Assembly (NCBI GenBank): GCA_038146785.1
Contig: JAYQSI010000016.1
Location: 310,001 to 374,000 of the forward strand
Length of the DNA stretch: 64,000 nucleotides
DNA from: VMDJ01 sp038146785
GTDB lineage: Bacteria > Pseudomonadota > Gammaproteobacteria > Chromatiales > Chromatiaceae
Reading direction: 5' to 3'
Part shown: positions 19,783 through 27,866 of the stretch, piece after piece
How the letters are laid out: each line of letters starts with the position of its first letter
How positions within the stretch are numbered: position 1 is the stretch's first letter
The notes under the pieces: model-generated
Told to the model about the DNA's origin: nothing
Database searches by the model: none
Seen by the model: the letters and a program-made list of their open reading frames with translations, nothing else
Made by a program: the position numbers and the translations under genes

Positions 19783-20984
19783 TGAGCCACTTACTCTCTG
19801 TATCGCTACTCAGTGATCGCTCTGCTGAACACCTGCAGCAATTGCTTGATGCCTTAAAGACTCTCGATGCACGCATCGTGGACGTGCAGCAGCACGAAGG
19901 CCACTTTACCGGCTTTGCCAGCTTGGTGATTGATACCGCATCGGATCACAATCTTGAGAGCGTAAAGCAACACCTTGATGCTCAAGCGGGCTTGGGTGAT
20001 GCGCAAATCGATCTGCAAGAGCTCTCGCCGGATGACTTTGCGCATCTGCAAGCGGATGAAACTGCACCGCGTTTTATCGCCACGCTGTTAGGTCGCACCC
20101 TGTCACCTGACAATATTCAGCAAGTGATCAGCGTCGCGCTGCAGCATGGCTTGCGCCTTGAACGTATTCGCCGCTTGTCTGAAAACTTATCGGTTAATGC
20201 CGAGCGCGCCTGTGTGGAGTTAGCACTGGTGGGTGCGGTCGAAGATATTACGGCTGTACGTAAAGATGTTTTGGCGATCAGCCAAGCTTCGGATATTGAT
20301 ATCGCGATTCAAGAGGATGATATCTATCGTCGTCATCGCCGCTTGGTGGTGTTTGATATGGATTCGACGCTGATTAAATGTGAAGTGATCGATGAGCTTG
20401 CACGTGCTGCTGGCACGGTTGATGAGGTCGCTAAGATCACGGCAGCGGCAATGCGTGGCGAGATTCCGTTTGATGAAAGTTTCCGTACCCGTCTTGGCAC
20501 CTTAAAAGGTCTTGATGAAACGGTACTGAGAAACATCGCCGAGAATCTTCCGATCATGGAAGGTGCTGACCGTTTGATGAAAACGCTGAAAGGTCTTGGC
20601 TACAAGGTGGGTATTCTTTCGGGTGGCTTTGAGTATTTTGCCGAGCACCTGAAAGCACGTTGGGGCATTGATTGCATCTCGGCAAACAAGCTGGAGATTG
20701 TCGACGGCAAGATGACCGGTGAAGTGAAAGGCCAGATCATCAATGGTGATGAAAAAGCGCGTCGCTTAAAGATGATGGCTGAAGAAGCCGGCTTTGATAT
20801 GGCGCAAACCGTGGCCGTTGGCGATGGCGCGAATGATCTACCGATGTTGAGTATTGCCGGCTTGGGCGTGGCGTTTCATGCCAAACCATTGGTGCAAGAA
20901 AAAGCCAAACATAGCGTTTCAACCTTAGGCTTAGATGCCTTGCTCTACTTATTGGGTATTGCTGACCGCGATATCGACGCATGA
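19782..20984 (+). CDS. serB: Phosphoserine phosphatase
   Basis: Last step of L-serine synthesis, hydrolysing O-phosphoserine. The N-terminal ~180 residues form an ACT-type regulatory region (MSHLLSVSLLSDRSAEHLQQ, FTGFASLVID). The HAD phosphatase domain has motif I VVFDMDSTLIKCE, motif II GILSGGFEYF and motif III VAVGDGANDLPML. At 400 residues it is the longer ACT-bearing type seen in many Pseudomonadota, with a second ACT-like segment. Serine made here feeds glycine metabolism, linking it loosely to the gcv operon at the other end. Confidence 0.95.
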   Translation: MSHLLSVSLLSDRSAEHLQQLLDALKTLDARIVDVQQHEGHFTGFASLVIDTASDHNLESVKQHLDAQAGLGDAQIDLQELSPDDFAHLQADETAPRFIATLLGRTLSPDNIQQVISVALQHGLRLERIRRLSENLSVNAERACVELALVGAVEDITAVRKDVLAISQASDIDIAIQEDDIYRRHRRLVVFDMDSTLIKCEVIDELARAAGTVDEVAKITAAAMRGEIPFDESFRTRLGTLKGLDETVLRNIAENLPIMEGADRLMKTLKGLGYKVGILSGGFEYFAEHLKARWGIDCISANKLEIVDGKMTGEVKGQIINGDEKARRLKMMAEEAGFDMAQTVAVGDGANDLPMLSIAGLGVAFHAKPLVQEKAKHSVSTLGLDALLYLLGIADRDIDA

Positions 20985-21664
20985 AAACGCCGCTGATCTT
21001 ATTACTGGTCATTGCGGCCGTATTGGGTGGTTCGCTGTTGTTACAAGAACCCAATAACGACATCAGTCACCGTAATGATCTGCCGTGGATGGTCACGGTG
21101 AATACCGACGGCACCTTGGGTGTGTTTGACCTAACACTCGGTACTAGCACCGTTACCGACGCGGTGAAAAAATTTGGGCATATCGAAGATGCGGCCTTGT
21201 TTCAGCATCAAGATGGCACGCTCGATCTTGAGCTCTATTTTGGCTCTGTGATGCTCGGGCCGATTAAAGCCAAGATTGTGTCGCGTTTGGATGTGCCGCA
21301 AAGCGAGCTCAAAGAATTAATCACGCTAAACCCAGAACGTGAAGGCTCACCGACGGGTGATTGGAAATTTGCGCTACGCAATTACGATCGTGAATGGCTT
21401 GCTCAACAAAAGTTACTCAACCTGAGCTATATCCCCGGCACACGCAGCTTAGATCATGCGTTCTTTTTAAAGCGCTTTGGTGAGCCTGCGATGATGCTGC
21501 AAGAAAGTGAGCATGCGGTGAGTTGGTTCTACCCTGAGAAAGGCCTATCGATTTTGATCGATCAAGAAGCTTACGAGGTGATTGAGTACATTCAGCCTTC
21601 GCGCTTCTCACTGGCTGAAGGCGCTATCGCGTTTGATAAGGCGAGCTTACCCGCCGCGAACTAA
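20981..21664 (+). CDS. Uncharacterised membrane-anchored or exported protein
   Basis: I do not recognise this 227-residue protein. The N-terminus (MKTPLILLLVIAAVLGGSLL) is one uncleaved helix or a signal anchor; the remainder is predicted periplasmic and mostly beta, with VNTDGTLGVFDLTLGTSTVTDAV, LELYFGSVMLGPIKAKIV and a C-terminal WFYPEKGLSILID-QEAYEVIEYI part. The start overlaps serB by four bases (ATGA), so it is cotranscribed with ycgL-serB. Function unknown. Confidence 0.7.
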   Translation: MKTPLILLLVIAAVLGGSLLLQEPNNDISHRNDLPWMVTVNTDGTLGVFDLTLGTSTVTDAVKKFGHIEDAALFQHQDGTLDLELYFGSVMLGPIKAKIVSRLDVPQSELKELITLNPEREGSPTGDWKFALRNYDREWLAQQKLLNLSYIPGTRSLDHAFFLKRFGEPAMMLQESEHAVSWFYPEKGLSILIDQEAYEVIEYIQPSRFSLAEGAIAFDKASLPAAN

Positions 21665-21913
21665 GGCATCCATTTTGGCTTTAGCGGCTTCCCACTGCTC
21701 GTTGCCAATCTGCTCATCCACCATCATCTCCATCAGCGCATAGGCGATCTGGCGTTGCTCTGCATTTAAGTCTTTGAGCTTATCGAGCTTGAATAGATAA
21801 CCCTGGCTTTTGAATTCCAAGGTGCTGATCAAGGCATACAAGGTGAGTGCCGGCGCAGAATGTGGGCCTTGTTCGATAATCTCGATAACGGCATCGAGTG
21901 GATGTGTGGTCAT
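21647..21913 (-). CDS. Small uncharacterised helical protein
   Basis: An 88-residue soluble, mainly helical protein with no motif I recognise (TLEFKSQGYLFKLDKLKDLN, then ALMEMMVDEQIGNEQWEAAK). ATG 21913 is chosen over an in-frame start 12 bases earlier because GGAG lies 6 bases before it. It is convergent with, and overlaps by 18 bases, the preceding exported-protein gene. Conservation cannot be judged here, but codon use resembles its neighbours. Confidence 0.6.
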   Translation of the reverse strand: MTTHPLDAVIEIIEQGPHSAPALTLYALISTLEFKSQGYLFKLDKLKDLNAEQRQIAYALMEMMVDEQIGNEQWEAAKAKMDALVRGG

Positions 21914-22016
21914 AAGGTGCTCCAAAATTTGCCCTAGTTTACCCGCTTGGCTGTGTGCGCATGAAATCGCGCTTATTTGATACGCTAGGCGACCTTAAAA
22001 ACGATCAGGAATAACG

Positions 22017-23216
22017 ATGACGATTGGTACGCCCCTTAGTGCTTCTGCCACCAAAGTGATGTTGCTCGGCTCTGGCGAGCTGGGTAAAGAGGTGATCATT
22101 GAGCTGCAACGTTATGGCGTTGAGGTGATTGCGGTTGATCGTTATGCCAATGCGCCTGGGCATCAAGTCGCGCATCGTGCGCATGTGATCGATATGACTG
22201 ATCGCGCAGCTTTGCGTGCGTTGGTTGATGCGGAGAAGCCGGACCTGATCGTGCCGGAGATCGAAGCGATCGCCACCGATGAGTTAGCGGCGATTGAACA
22301 AGACGGTGTCGCGACGGTGATCCCTACCGCACGCGCAACCCAGCTGACCATGAATCGCGAAGGTATTCGTCGTTTAGCCGCCGAGACCTTAGGTCTGCCG
22401 ACTTCACCTTATGCGTTTGCCGATAGCCTAGAAGATTGTTTAGCCGCTGCTGAGAAGATTGGTTATCCGGTGATCATCAAGCCGGTGATGTCGTCATCAG
22501 GTAAAGGACAATCGACTGCGACAACTGCAGATGAGCTTCAAGGCTGTTGGGATTACGCCATGTCAGCCGGTCGCGTGAAAGGTGCTCGCGTTATTGTTGA
22601 GGGCTTTGTTGATTTTGATTACGAGATCACGCAACTGACTGTGCGCTCAGTGAATGCACAAGGTGAGATGGAAACCACTTTCTGTGAGCCTATTGGTCAT
22701 CGCCAAGAGAAAGGTGACTATGTTGAAAGTTGGCAGCCACAAGCGATGTCACCGATCGCGTTACAAAAAGCACGTGATGTTGCAAAGAAGATCACCGATG
22801 ACTTAGGTGGTCGTGGTTTGTTTGGTGTTGAGCTGTTTATTAAAGGTGATGAGGTCTACTTCAGCGAAGTTAGCCCTCGCCCACATGACACCGGCATGGT
22901 GACCATGGCGAGCCAATGGCAAAGCGAGTTCGCCCTGCATGCGCGCGCCATCTTAGGTTTACCGGTTGATGCATCGATGAATACCGCTGCGGCCGCGAGT
23001 GCGGTGATCTACGGCGGCGTTGAAGCAGAAGGTGTCTGCTTTAACAGCTTGGAGTCTGCGCTAGCTGAACCGAACAGCGAGGTACGTCTGTTTGGTAAAC
23101 CTGTTGCGTTTGAACGTCGCCGCATGGGTGTTGCATTGAATCGAGCTGAGAGCACCGATGCTGCTCGGGTTAATGCCAAGCGCATCGCCGACAGCGTGAA
23201 GGTCTGTAAGTCATGA
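22017..23216 (+). CDS. purT: Formate-dependent phosphoribosylglycinamide formyltransferase
   Basis: ATP-grasp enzyme that formylates GAR using formate and ATP in purine synthesis (alternative to PurN). The 399 residues show LLGSGELGKEVIIELQRYG, VIPTARATQLTMNREGIRRLA, the ATP-grasp PVIIKPVMSSSGKGQST and the metal site VELFIKGDEVYFSEVSPRPH. Length matches E. coli PurT (392). Use of formate fits with one-carbon flux in a glycine-cleaving cell. The following gene overlaps by four bases. Confidence 0.96.
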   Translation: MTIGTPLSASATKVMLLGSGELGKEVIIELQRYGVEVIAVDRYANAPGHQVAHRAHVIDMTDRAALRALVDAEKPDLIVPEIEAIATDELAAIEQDGVATVIPTARATQLTMNREGIRRLAAETLGLPTSPYAFADSLEDCLAAAEKIGYPVIIKPVMSSSGKGQSTATTADELQGCWDYAMSAGRVKGARVIVEGFVDFDYEITQLTVRSVNAQGEMETTFCEPIGHRQEKGDYVESWQPQAMSPIALQKARDVAKKITDDLGGRGLFGVELFIKGDEVYFSEVSPRPHDTGMVTMASQWQSEFALHARAILGLPVDASMNTAAAASAVIYGGVEAEGVCFNSLESALAEPNSEVRLFGKPVAFERRRMGVALNRAESTDAARVNAKRIADSVKVCKS

Positions 23217-23806
23217 GGTCGTTATTAGCTTTGGGCTTTTACGCAATTAGCTCTATAGCGATTGCTAACAATGCGCCTTTATTGATGACCGAGATGGAAG
23301 TCAAAGCGCACACTGAGAAGATGCAGTCACTCACGGGTGAAGCACGCGAGGCTTATCGGAATAACGCTTATGCGCAGCTCAAGCAGCGTGCTGCCGAATT
23401 AGGTTACGCCTTACCTGAACGTCCACCCTGGGCTAGCGCTACGTCTCAAGAAGAAATTTTAAAGATGGAAGCGATGATCACGATTCAACGAGCTGTGATC
23501 GAAGAAGCAAAAGCGCAGCTGGCGGCGAAAGCGGCAGCAGCTAAACAAAAGCCTGCGCCGAGTGAACCGGCTAAATCGGTTGTTACTCAGACTGAAGCAC
23601 CTGTAGAAAAACCCGCTGAGGTTGCTGCAGAAACCGTTGCAACACCGAAAGCTGAACCGCAACGTCATCAATATGTGTGGCCACAGTATGCACGTCCGGT
23701 ATTCCCTCAGCCGCCACAAGTGCAAACACAACGCTGGGTACCTCAACCACTACCGATGGCGCCTTTTCCACCACAGCGCTTACCGCCACCGCAGCAGCCT
23801 CGTTAA
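23213..23806 (+). CDS. Exported Ala- and Pro/Gln-rich protein of unknown function
   Basis: A 197-residue protein with a signal peptide (MRSLLALGFYAISSIAIANNA). A helical region with KAHTEKMQSLTGEAREAYRN follows, then an Ala/Lys-rich helix (about 95-120) and a low-complexity Pro/Gln tail (PQPPQVQTQRW, PPQRLPPPQQPR). The central part recalls short periplasmic proteins with an EAREAYRNxxYAxLKxRAxxxGY pattern, but I know no function. The start overlaps purT by four bases. The tail suggests contact with cell wall or an extended linker; that is inference. Confidence 0.65.
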   Translation: MRSLLALGFYAISSIAIANNAPLLMTEMEVKAHTEKMQSLTGEAREAYRNNAYAQLKQRAAELGYALPERPPWASATSQEEILKMEAMITIQRAVIEEAKAQLAAKAAAAKQKPAPSEPAKSVVTQTEAPVEKPAEVAAETVATPKAEPQRHQYVWPQYARPVFPQPPQVQTQRWVPQPLPMAPFPPQRLPPPQQPR

Positions 23807-24385
23807 CTAGCGTTTTATCGTCTCAGCATCGGCCATCAATTGATGGATGCGCTGAACGTAATCCCGAGTTTGCTTTGGCGCAAATGGCTCAACTTGTTCC
23901 CAACGCGCCACATTGTCGTGCTTGCGTTTTGCACGGCTGACTGCGCGCAACATGCGGCCAAAGCCTGCGTTATAGCTACCAAAGGTTAGCGCGGGTAAGT
24001 CCTGAGTTTGAAACTCGCCTTTGTCTTTCCAGCGTCGGTAGAGCTTACGGTCATAGAAGATGCCTGCTGCAATGTTCCAACGCGGCTGCGTGATATCGGC
24101 AAGATAAGGCAGGTCATCTCGGATCTCATCGTAGGTCGACGGCAAAATCTGCATTAAGCCAATTGCACCCATGTTGCTTTTAGCTTTGTGTTTCAGGCTG
24201 GATTCGGCAATCGCTTGAGCCTTAAACCAATGCCAGTCGATATGCGGCCCAAAGTAATGTTTGGTGTATTTACGAAAAAGGTGATCGTATTCATCCGTCC
24301 ATCGATCATCACGCACTGAGCGATCGCCAAAGGCCAACACGACCGATGACATGCACAGCAAGATGATGAGCAGGGACTTGCGCAT
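23807..24385 (-). CDS. Lytic transglycosylase (SLT domain)
   Basis: Periplasmic muramidase of 192 residues that cleaves peptidoglycan with formation of 1,6-anhydro-muropeptides. After a signal peptide (MRKSLLIILLCMSSVVLAFG), the SLT domain shows the catalytic glutamate in AQAIAESSLKHKAKSNMGAIGLMQILP, then WNIAAGIFYDRKL and GSYNAGFGRMLRA. The single-domain organisation resembles the catalytic part of MltF or EmtA-type enzymes. No lipobox cysteine is present. The gene ends directly against the previous gene, convergent. Confidence 0.88.
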   Translation of the reverse strand: MRKSLLIILLCMSSVVLAFGDRSVRDDRWTDEYDHLFRKYTKHYFGPHIDWHWFKAQAIAESSLKHKAKSNMGAIGLMQILPSTYDEIRDDLPYLADITQPRWNIAAGIFYDRKLYRRWKDKGEFQTQDLPALTFGSYNAGFGRMLRAVSRAKRKHDNVARWEQVEPFAPKQTRDYVQRIHQLMADAETIKR

Positions 24386-24394
24386 AAGCTTGGA

Positions 24395-24625
24395 TCAATT
24401 CAAGCCTAGGCCAATCACCAAGCCCATAGCGACACCAATACCGATATAGATACCCATGATCATTTGACCAACGGCTTGGTTACCATTTTTCAGTTGCTCT
24501 GGGATGCTGAAGCTCACAATGTGGCCAAAGATTTTGCAGCCAAGCCACATGAACAATAGCGTCAGAAAGCCGCCCATACAGGCGTAGATGATATTTAAGA
24601 TGATTGGATCAAGCGATTCCGTCAT
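24395..24625 (-). CDS. Small inner-membrane protein, DUF350-like
   Basis: 76 residues with two hydrophobic segments (about 12-34 and 52-74). The sequence GNQAVGQMIMGIYIGIGVAMGLVIG follows the GNxAxAxxxxGxxxG pattern of the DUF350 family, which usually has two such repeats; here only one unit is present. It lies 9 bases upstream of the lytic transglycosylase gene and could be cotranscribed with it. Function unknown. Confidence 0.6.
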   Translation of the reverse strand: MTESLDPIILNIIYACMGGFLTLLFMWLGCKIFGHIVSFSIPEQLKNGNQAVGQMIMGIYIGIGVAMGLVIGLGLN

Positions 24626-24682
24626 GTTGCCCCCTCGTTTTTTACCTTAGCTTACGCCTTTAACGAGTAGGATCAAGCCGAC

Positions 24683-25309
24683 TTAACGTCCTTGTAAATA
24701 TTCCTCATCGTTAAAGGACCAAACCCATTGTGGACGCAGGCTGATCAGCACGGTCATCACGATGCCGTTGTAAAACGCCTCTGGGAATAACATCAGCGGG
24801 ATATAAATGAGGTATTGCTCAGACAATGCCTTCCAGCTGGCCATATCCGATAAAAACAAACTTAAGGCGCCGCCCAAGGCCACTGCTAAGGCAACCAATG
24901 CACCGCAGAAAAAGGCATTCACAAAGGTATAGATAAAAAAGTGCTTTGGAAGATAGGCACGCGTTAAACCCAATACCACTTGCGTCAAGGTGGCCGGCAA
25001 CACCACATGCAGCAAAATCATACTGGGCACATTCATTATCGGTTCTTGTAAGGCGAGTGTTTGCACAACCACCGCCAAGCTGCCGCCAAGTAAGGCGAAG
25101 GACCATCCCCACATCAAGGTCAGAAAGGTGATGCCTGAGACATGCCAGCTGACACCCTCCATCACCGGGATACGCAATGACCAAAAGAGCAAAACGACTA
25201 ACACGCTAAATAAGAACACGTTGATCAGCCGTTGATCACGCATGCGCGACCAGTTCGCCCAGCGTAACGCAAGGATCAACAGTGGGATGAGCAGAATGGC
25301 GCTAAGCAT
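24683..25309 (-). CDS. CbiM-like energy-coupling permease (COG3235)
   Basis: A 208-residue inner-membrane protein with six or seven hydrophobic segments. WHVSGITFLTLMWGWSFALLGGSLA resembles the GHLLGG..A..LGPWAA segment of the CbiM/NikM metal-transporter family, but the N-terminal Met-His metal-binding motif of CbiM is absent. No ATPase (CbiO) or CbiQ gene is adjacent. The start codon overlaps the stop of the Rieske gene by one base (TAATG). Transport substrate is unknown; a link to a metal or cofactor needed by the Rieske protein is only suggested by adjacency. Confidence 0.72.
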   Translation of the reverse strand: MLSAILLIPLLILALRWANWSRMRDQRLINVFLFSVLVVLLFWSLRIPVMEGVSWHVSGITFLTLMWGWSFALLGGSLAVVVQTLALQEPIMNVPSMILLHVVLPATLTQVVLGLTRAYLPKHFFIYTFVNAFFCGALVALAVALGGALSLFLSDMASWKALSEQYLIYIPLMLFPEAFYNGIVMTVLISLRPQWVWSFNDEEYLQGR

Positions 25310-25686
25310 TAGATCGCAGGTGGCGCTAAGAGCTCGCGAACCGTTGTGACATCGACTTTTACGTCATCGCCCTCTTGCAGCAGTGGCAGCGCGGTAAGAC
25401 CAACACCATTGCACGGGCCACCGGCACATGCACCGTCATCAATCACAAAGGCTGCACCATGCACGGCACACTGAATGAACTGCGCATCGGCATCGAGAAA
25501 TTGATCGGGAATCCACTCTAAAGGCGCGCCCACGTGAGGACACTGATTCACATAGGCATGTAGCGCGTTATCTTTTTTCACCACAAAGAATGCCGCACCT
25601 GAGGTCACAAGATCATCGAGCTTGTAGCCTTTCGCTGAAGGATCAGCGGCATCGCGCATCGCATCAATCACCATCCACTCACTCAC
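25309..25686 (-). CDS. Rieske [2Fe-2S] domain protein
   Basis: A 125-residue stand-alone Rieske ferredoxin-like protein. It has the cluster ligands CPHVGAPLEW (Cys-x-His) and CAVHGAAF (Cys-x-x-His) with a normal spacing of about 30 residues. The small cysteine-bearing segment GACAGGPCNGVGL follows, and the fold ends in short beta strands. There is no signal peptide, so it is cytosolic. It overlaps the pfkB-family gene by four bases and the CbiM-like gene by one base, so all three form one translationally coupled operon. Redox partner unknown. Confidence 0.88.
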   Translation of the reverse strand: MSEWMVIDAMRDAADPSAKGYKLDDLVTSGAAFFVVKKDNALHAYVNQCPHVGAPLEWIPDQFLDADAQFIQCAVHGAAFVIDDGACAGGPCNGVGLTALPLLQEGDDVKVDVTTVRELLAPPAI

Positions 25687-26525
25687 CAGACCACTCCTTC
25701 ATGCTCAACCGAATCACCTGCTAACAGCACCGCATGCTGCAGGGCTGACTCCACATCCATGCCGCGACAGATGCCATCGATCATACCGGCGTTAAACACA
25801 TCGCCCGCGCCGACACTGTCTACAACATGCACGTTTTCTTTTGCTGGTGCGTAAAACATTTGGCCAAAATCGTTCTTTGCCCATGCACCCAAAGCACCCC
25901 AGGCACAGGTCGCGATGCCATGAAACTCGACTGCTTTCAAAAAGTCATTGGCATTCGAAAAACCGCGTGATTGTGCATATTCCTTGGAGAAAAAGATCAC
26001 ATCGGCATACTCAAACATGGCTTCTACGCCCTGATGGGGCTTCTCTATCTCCAATGACACAGGTATGCCGCACATGCCGCGTGCTTTGGACATCATCTGC
26101 GGTATTTCTACTAATTCACGCGCTTCAAAATGAAGCCAATCGAATGCGCGAATATCCAATTTAAGAAAATGCTCGGCATCGTATTCAGGCATATCACGGT
26201 GATGCACGATCGTGCGTGATCCGGTTTCTTCCGACAAGGTGATAAATGAAGTCGGCAAATGACCTTGTTTTAGCTCTTGGGCCAAACTGTAATCCACGCC
26301 CCAATGATCAAGTTGTTGTCTTACCCAGCTCGTATGGTCTGGCAAATTACCTAGCCAAAAACTTTCATTTTTAAGCCACGCAAGCTTCATTGCTGTATTC
26401 GCCGCATTGCCACCAACACGACGATGATGATCAGTCGTGCGTACCTTTGAATCTTCATCGGGGTAGGTTTTTACCGTGTTAACGATATCTTCTGTCAAAA
26501 CACCGATAGTTAATATGCGTGCCAT
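25683..26525 (-). CDS. PfkB-family carbohydrate kinase
   Basis: A ribokinase-fold sugar kinase of 280 residues. It shows RRVGGNAANTAMKLA (substrate region), ETGSRTIVHHRDMPEYD, and the C-terminal PfkB signature VVDSVGAGDVFNAGMIDGI, with the catalytic aspartate in GAGD. Overall length and the GSRTIVHHRDMPE segment are most like ketohexokinase-type members, but the sugar cannot be assigned. It is the first gene of the pfkB-Rieske-CbiM-like operon. Confidence 0.85.
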   Translation of the reverse strand: MARILTIGVLTEDIVNTVKTYPDEDSKVRTTDHHRRVGGNAANTAMKLAWLKNESFWLGNLPDHTSWVRQQLDHWGVDYSLAQELKQGHLPTSFITLSEETGSRTIVHHRDMPEYDAEHFLKLDIRAFDWLHFEARELVEIPQMMSKARGMCGIPVSLEIEKPHQGVEAMFEYADVIFFSKEYAQSRGFSNANDFLKAVEFHGIATCAWGALGAWAKNDFGQMFYAPAKENVHVVDSVGAGDVFNAGMIDGICRGMDVESALQHAVLLAGDSVEHEGVVW

Positions 26526-26671
26526 TTACTACTCCAAAACAGCAAAATTTCATATCCGAATCTTAACGGTGCCCTGCAAATTTGTGTGACAAAAATTCAG
26601 TTATAGATGGGCTCAATCTCATCGAAAACATTTTCGGCAATAAATAACAGTAAAAATGAAAAATAAAACTA

Positions 26672-26699
26672 TTGTTAATTCATTTTAGTGTGCTATGTT
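26672..26699 (+). promoter_or_regulatory. Putative sigma-70 promoter of the HU-like gene
   Basis: TTGTTA (26672-26677) and TATGTT (26694-26699) are separated by 16 bases in an AT-rich stretch and lie 43 bases before the ATG at 26742. Each hexamer matches four of six consensus positions. A strong ribosome-binding site (TTAGGAGC) follows. Tentative. Confidence 0.45.
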
Positions 26700-26741
26700 C
26701 GCTTTGCTTTTCATCCACCAACTTAAAGTTAGGAGCAATTC

Positions 26742-27143
26742 ATGGCAGCAAAAAAAGTTGCGAAGAAAAAAGTCGCTAAGAAAAAAGCAGCTAAAAAAGC
26801 AGCAGTTAAAGCGGCACCAGCAGTAAAGGCCATCGCTACCAAGATGACCAAAACCCAAATCATCGCATCTTTGGCTGAGACCACTGGTCTTACCAAGAAA
26901 GACGTAGCAGCAGTAATGACTGGTCTCGGTAACTTGGTTACCGCTAACATCATGAAGCGTGGCTCTGGCGAGTTCACTATTCCTGAGACTGGCGTAAAAG
27001 TTCGTCGCGTAGTTAAGCCTGCTCGTAAGGCTCGCATGGGTCGTAACCCAGCAACTGGCGAAGAGATCAAGATCCCAGCTAAGAAGGCAAGCACCGCTGT
27101 TAAATGTGTTGCTCTTAAAGCATTGAAAGACACTGTTAAGTAA
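26742..27143 (+). CDS. HU-family DNA-binding protein with Lys/Ala-rich N-terminal tail
   Basis: A nucleoid protein of 133 residues. Residues 1-32 are a histone-H1-like extension (AAKKVAKKKVAKKKAAKKAA). The rest is an HU/IHF fold: MTKTQIIASLAETTGLTKKDV, a short hydrophobic core, the strand GSGEFTIPETGVKVRRV and the DNA-arm sequence ARMGRNPATGEEIKIPAKK. HU domains bind the minor groove and bend DNA; basic Lys/Ala tails add non-specific DNA binding. A tail at the N-terminus is less usual than at the C-terminus. A similar Lys/Ala repeat is fused to the adenylate-kinase-like protein at 52872-54083. It is a single gene with its own promoter and terminator, implying high, independent expression. Confidence 0.9.
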   Translation: MAAKKVAKKKVAKKKAAKKAAVKAAPAVKAIATKMTKTQIIASLAETTGLTKKDVAAVMTGLGNLVTANIMKRGSGEFTIPETGVKVRRVVKPARKARMGRNPATGEEIKIPAKKASTAVKCVALKALKDTVK

Positions 27144-27162
27144 GCTTTCGCTTTAATGCCAA

Positions 27163-27197
27163 AAACCCGCTCATCGAAAGATTGGCGGGTTTTTTTA
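27163..27197 (+). terminator. Rho-independent terminator after the HU-like gene
   Basis: Stem AAACCCGC / GCGGGTTT followed by a run of T, 20 bases after the stop codon. Confidence 0.92.
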
Positions 27198-27216
27198 TGC
27201 CTGTTACATTAGTGCC

Positions 27217-27834
27217 ATGAAACTTTATTACGTACACGACCCCATGTGCTCATGGTGCTGGGGATTTGCGCCAACGCGGCAGATTGTTCGCGAGAATTTA
27301 CCTGACGGTATCGAATGGATCCCTTTGCTAGGCGGCCTGGCGCCAGATTCGGATGAGCCCATGACCGATGAAACCAAAGGCTACGTACAAAAGGCTTGGC
27401 GCACGATTCAAGAGCGCATCCCAGGCACAGAATTTAATTTCGACTTTTGGGAACACTGCGCGCCCCGCCGCAGCACTTATCCGGCATGTCGCGCGGTGAT
27501 TGCAGCACGCAATACCTCTGCGGACAGTGAACTCTCGTATATCCGTGCACTCCAAGAGGCCTACTACCTGCGTGCCATGAATCCTTCGGATACCGATACG
27601 CATCTCACCTTGGCAACTGAGTTAGGTTTAGACGCCTCGGTATTTGAGCAACATCTGCTCGATCCTAAAACGCATCAAACCTTACTCGACGAAATTGCTT
27701 TCGCACGATCCATTGGCGGTGACAGCTTCCCGAGCTTGATTATTGTTGATGCACAAAACCAAGCGCATTCGCTAAAAATTCATTACACCGATCCACAACG
27801 TATTCTCGACGACATTCAGCAACATCTTTGCTAA
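27217..27834 (+). CDS. DsbA-family thioredoxin-fold protein (CSWC)
   Basis: A 205-residue protein beginning YYVHDPMCSWCWGFAP, with a CxxC-type redox pair in a thioredoxin fold and a helical insertion. It includes APRRSTYPACRAVIAA and, near the end, IGGDSFPSLIIV with a cis-proline loop (SFPSL). No signal peptide is present, so it is cytosolic. It belongs to the group of predicted protein-disulfide isomerase-like proteins (COG3531), related to FrnE. Role unknown; oxidative-stress functions are reported for relatives. Confidence 0.85.
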   Translation: MKLYYVHDPMCSWCWGFAPTRQIVRENLPDGIEWIPLLGGLAPDSDEPMTDETKGYVQKAWRTIQERIPGTEFNFDFWEHCAPRRSTYPACRAVIAARNTSADSELSYIRALQEAYYLRAMNPSDTDTHLTLATELGLDASVFEQHLLDPKTHQTLLDEIAFARSIGGDSFPSLIIVDAQNQAHSLKIHYTDPQRILDDIQQHLC

Positions 27835-27866
27835 TGTCGCTGTATTAACTATCACGAGGAAATGAC

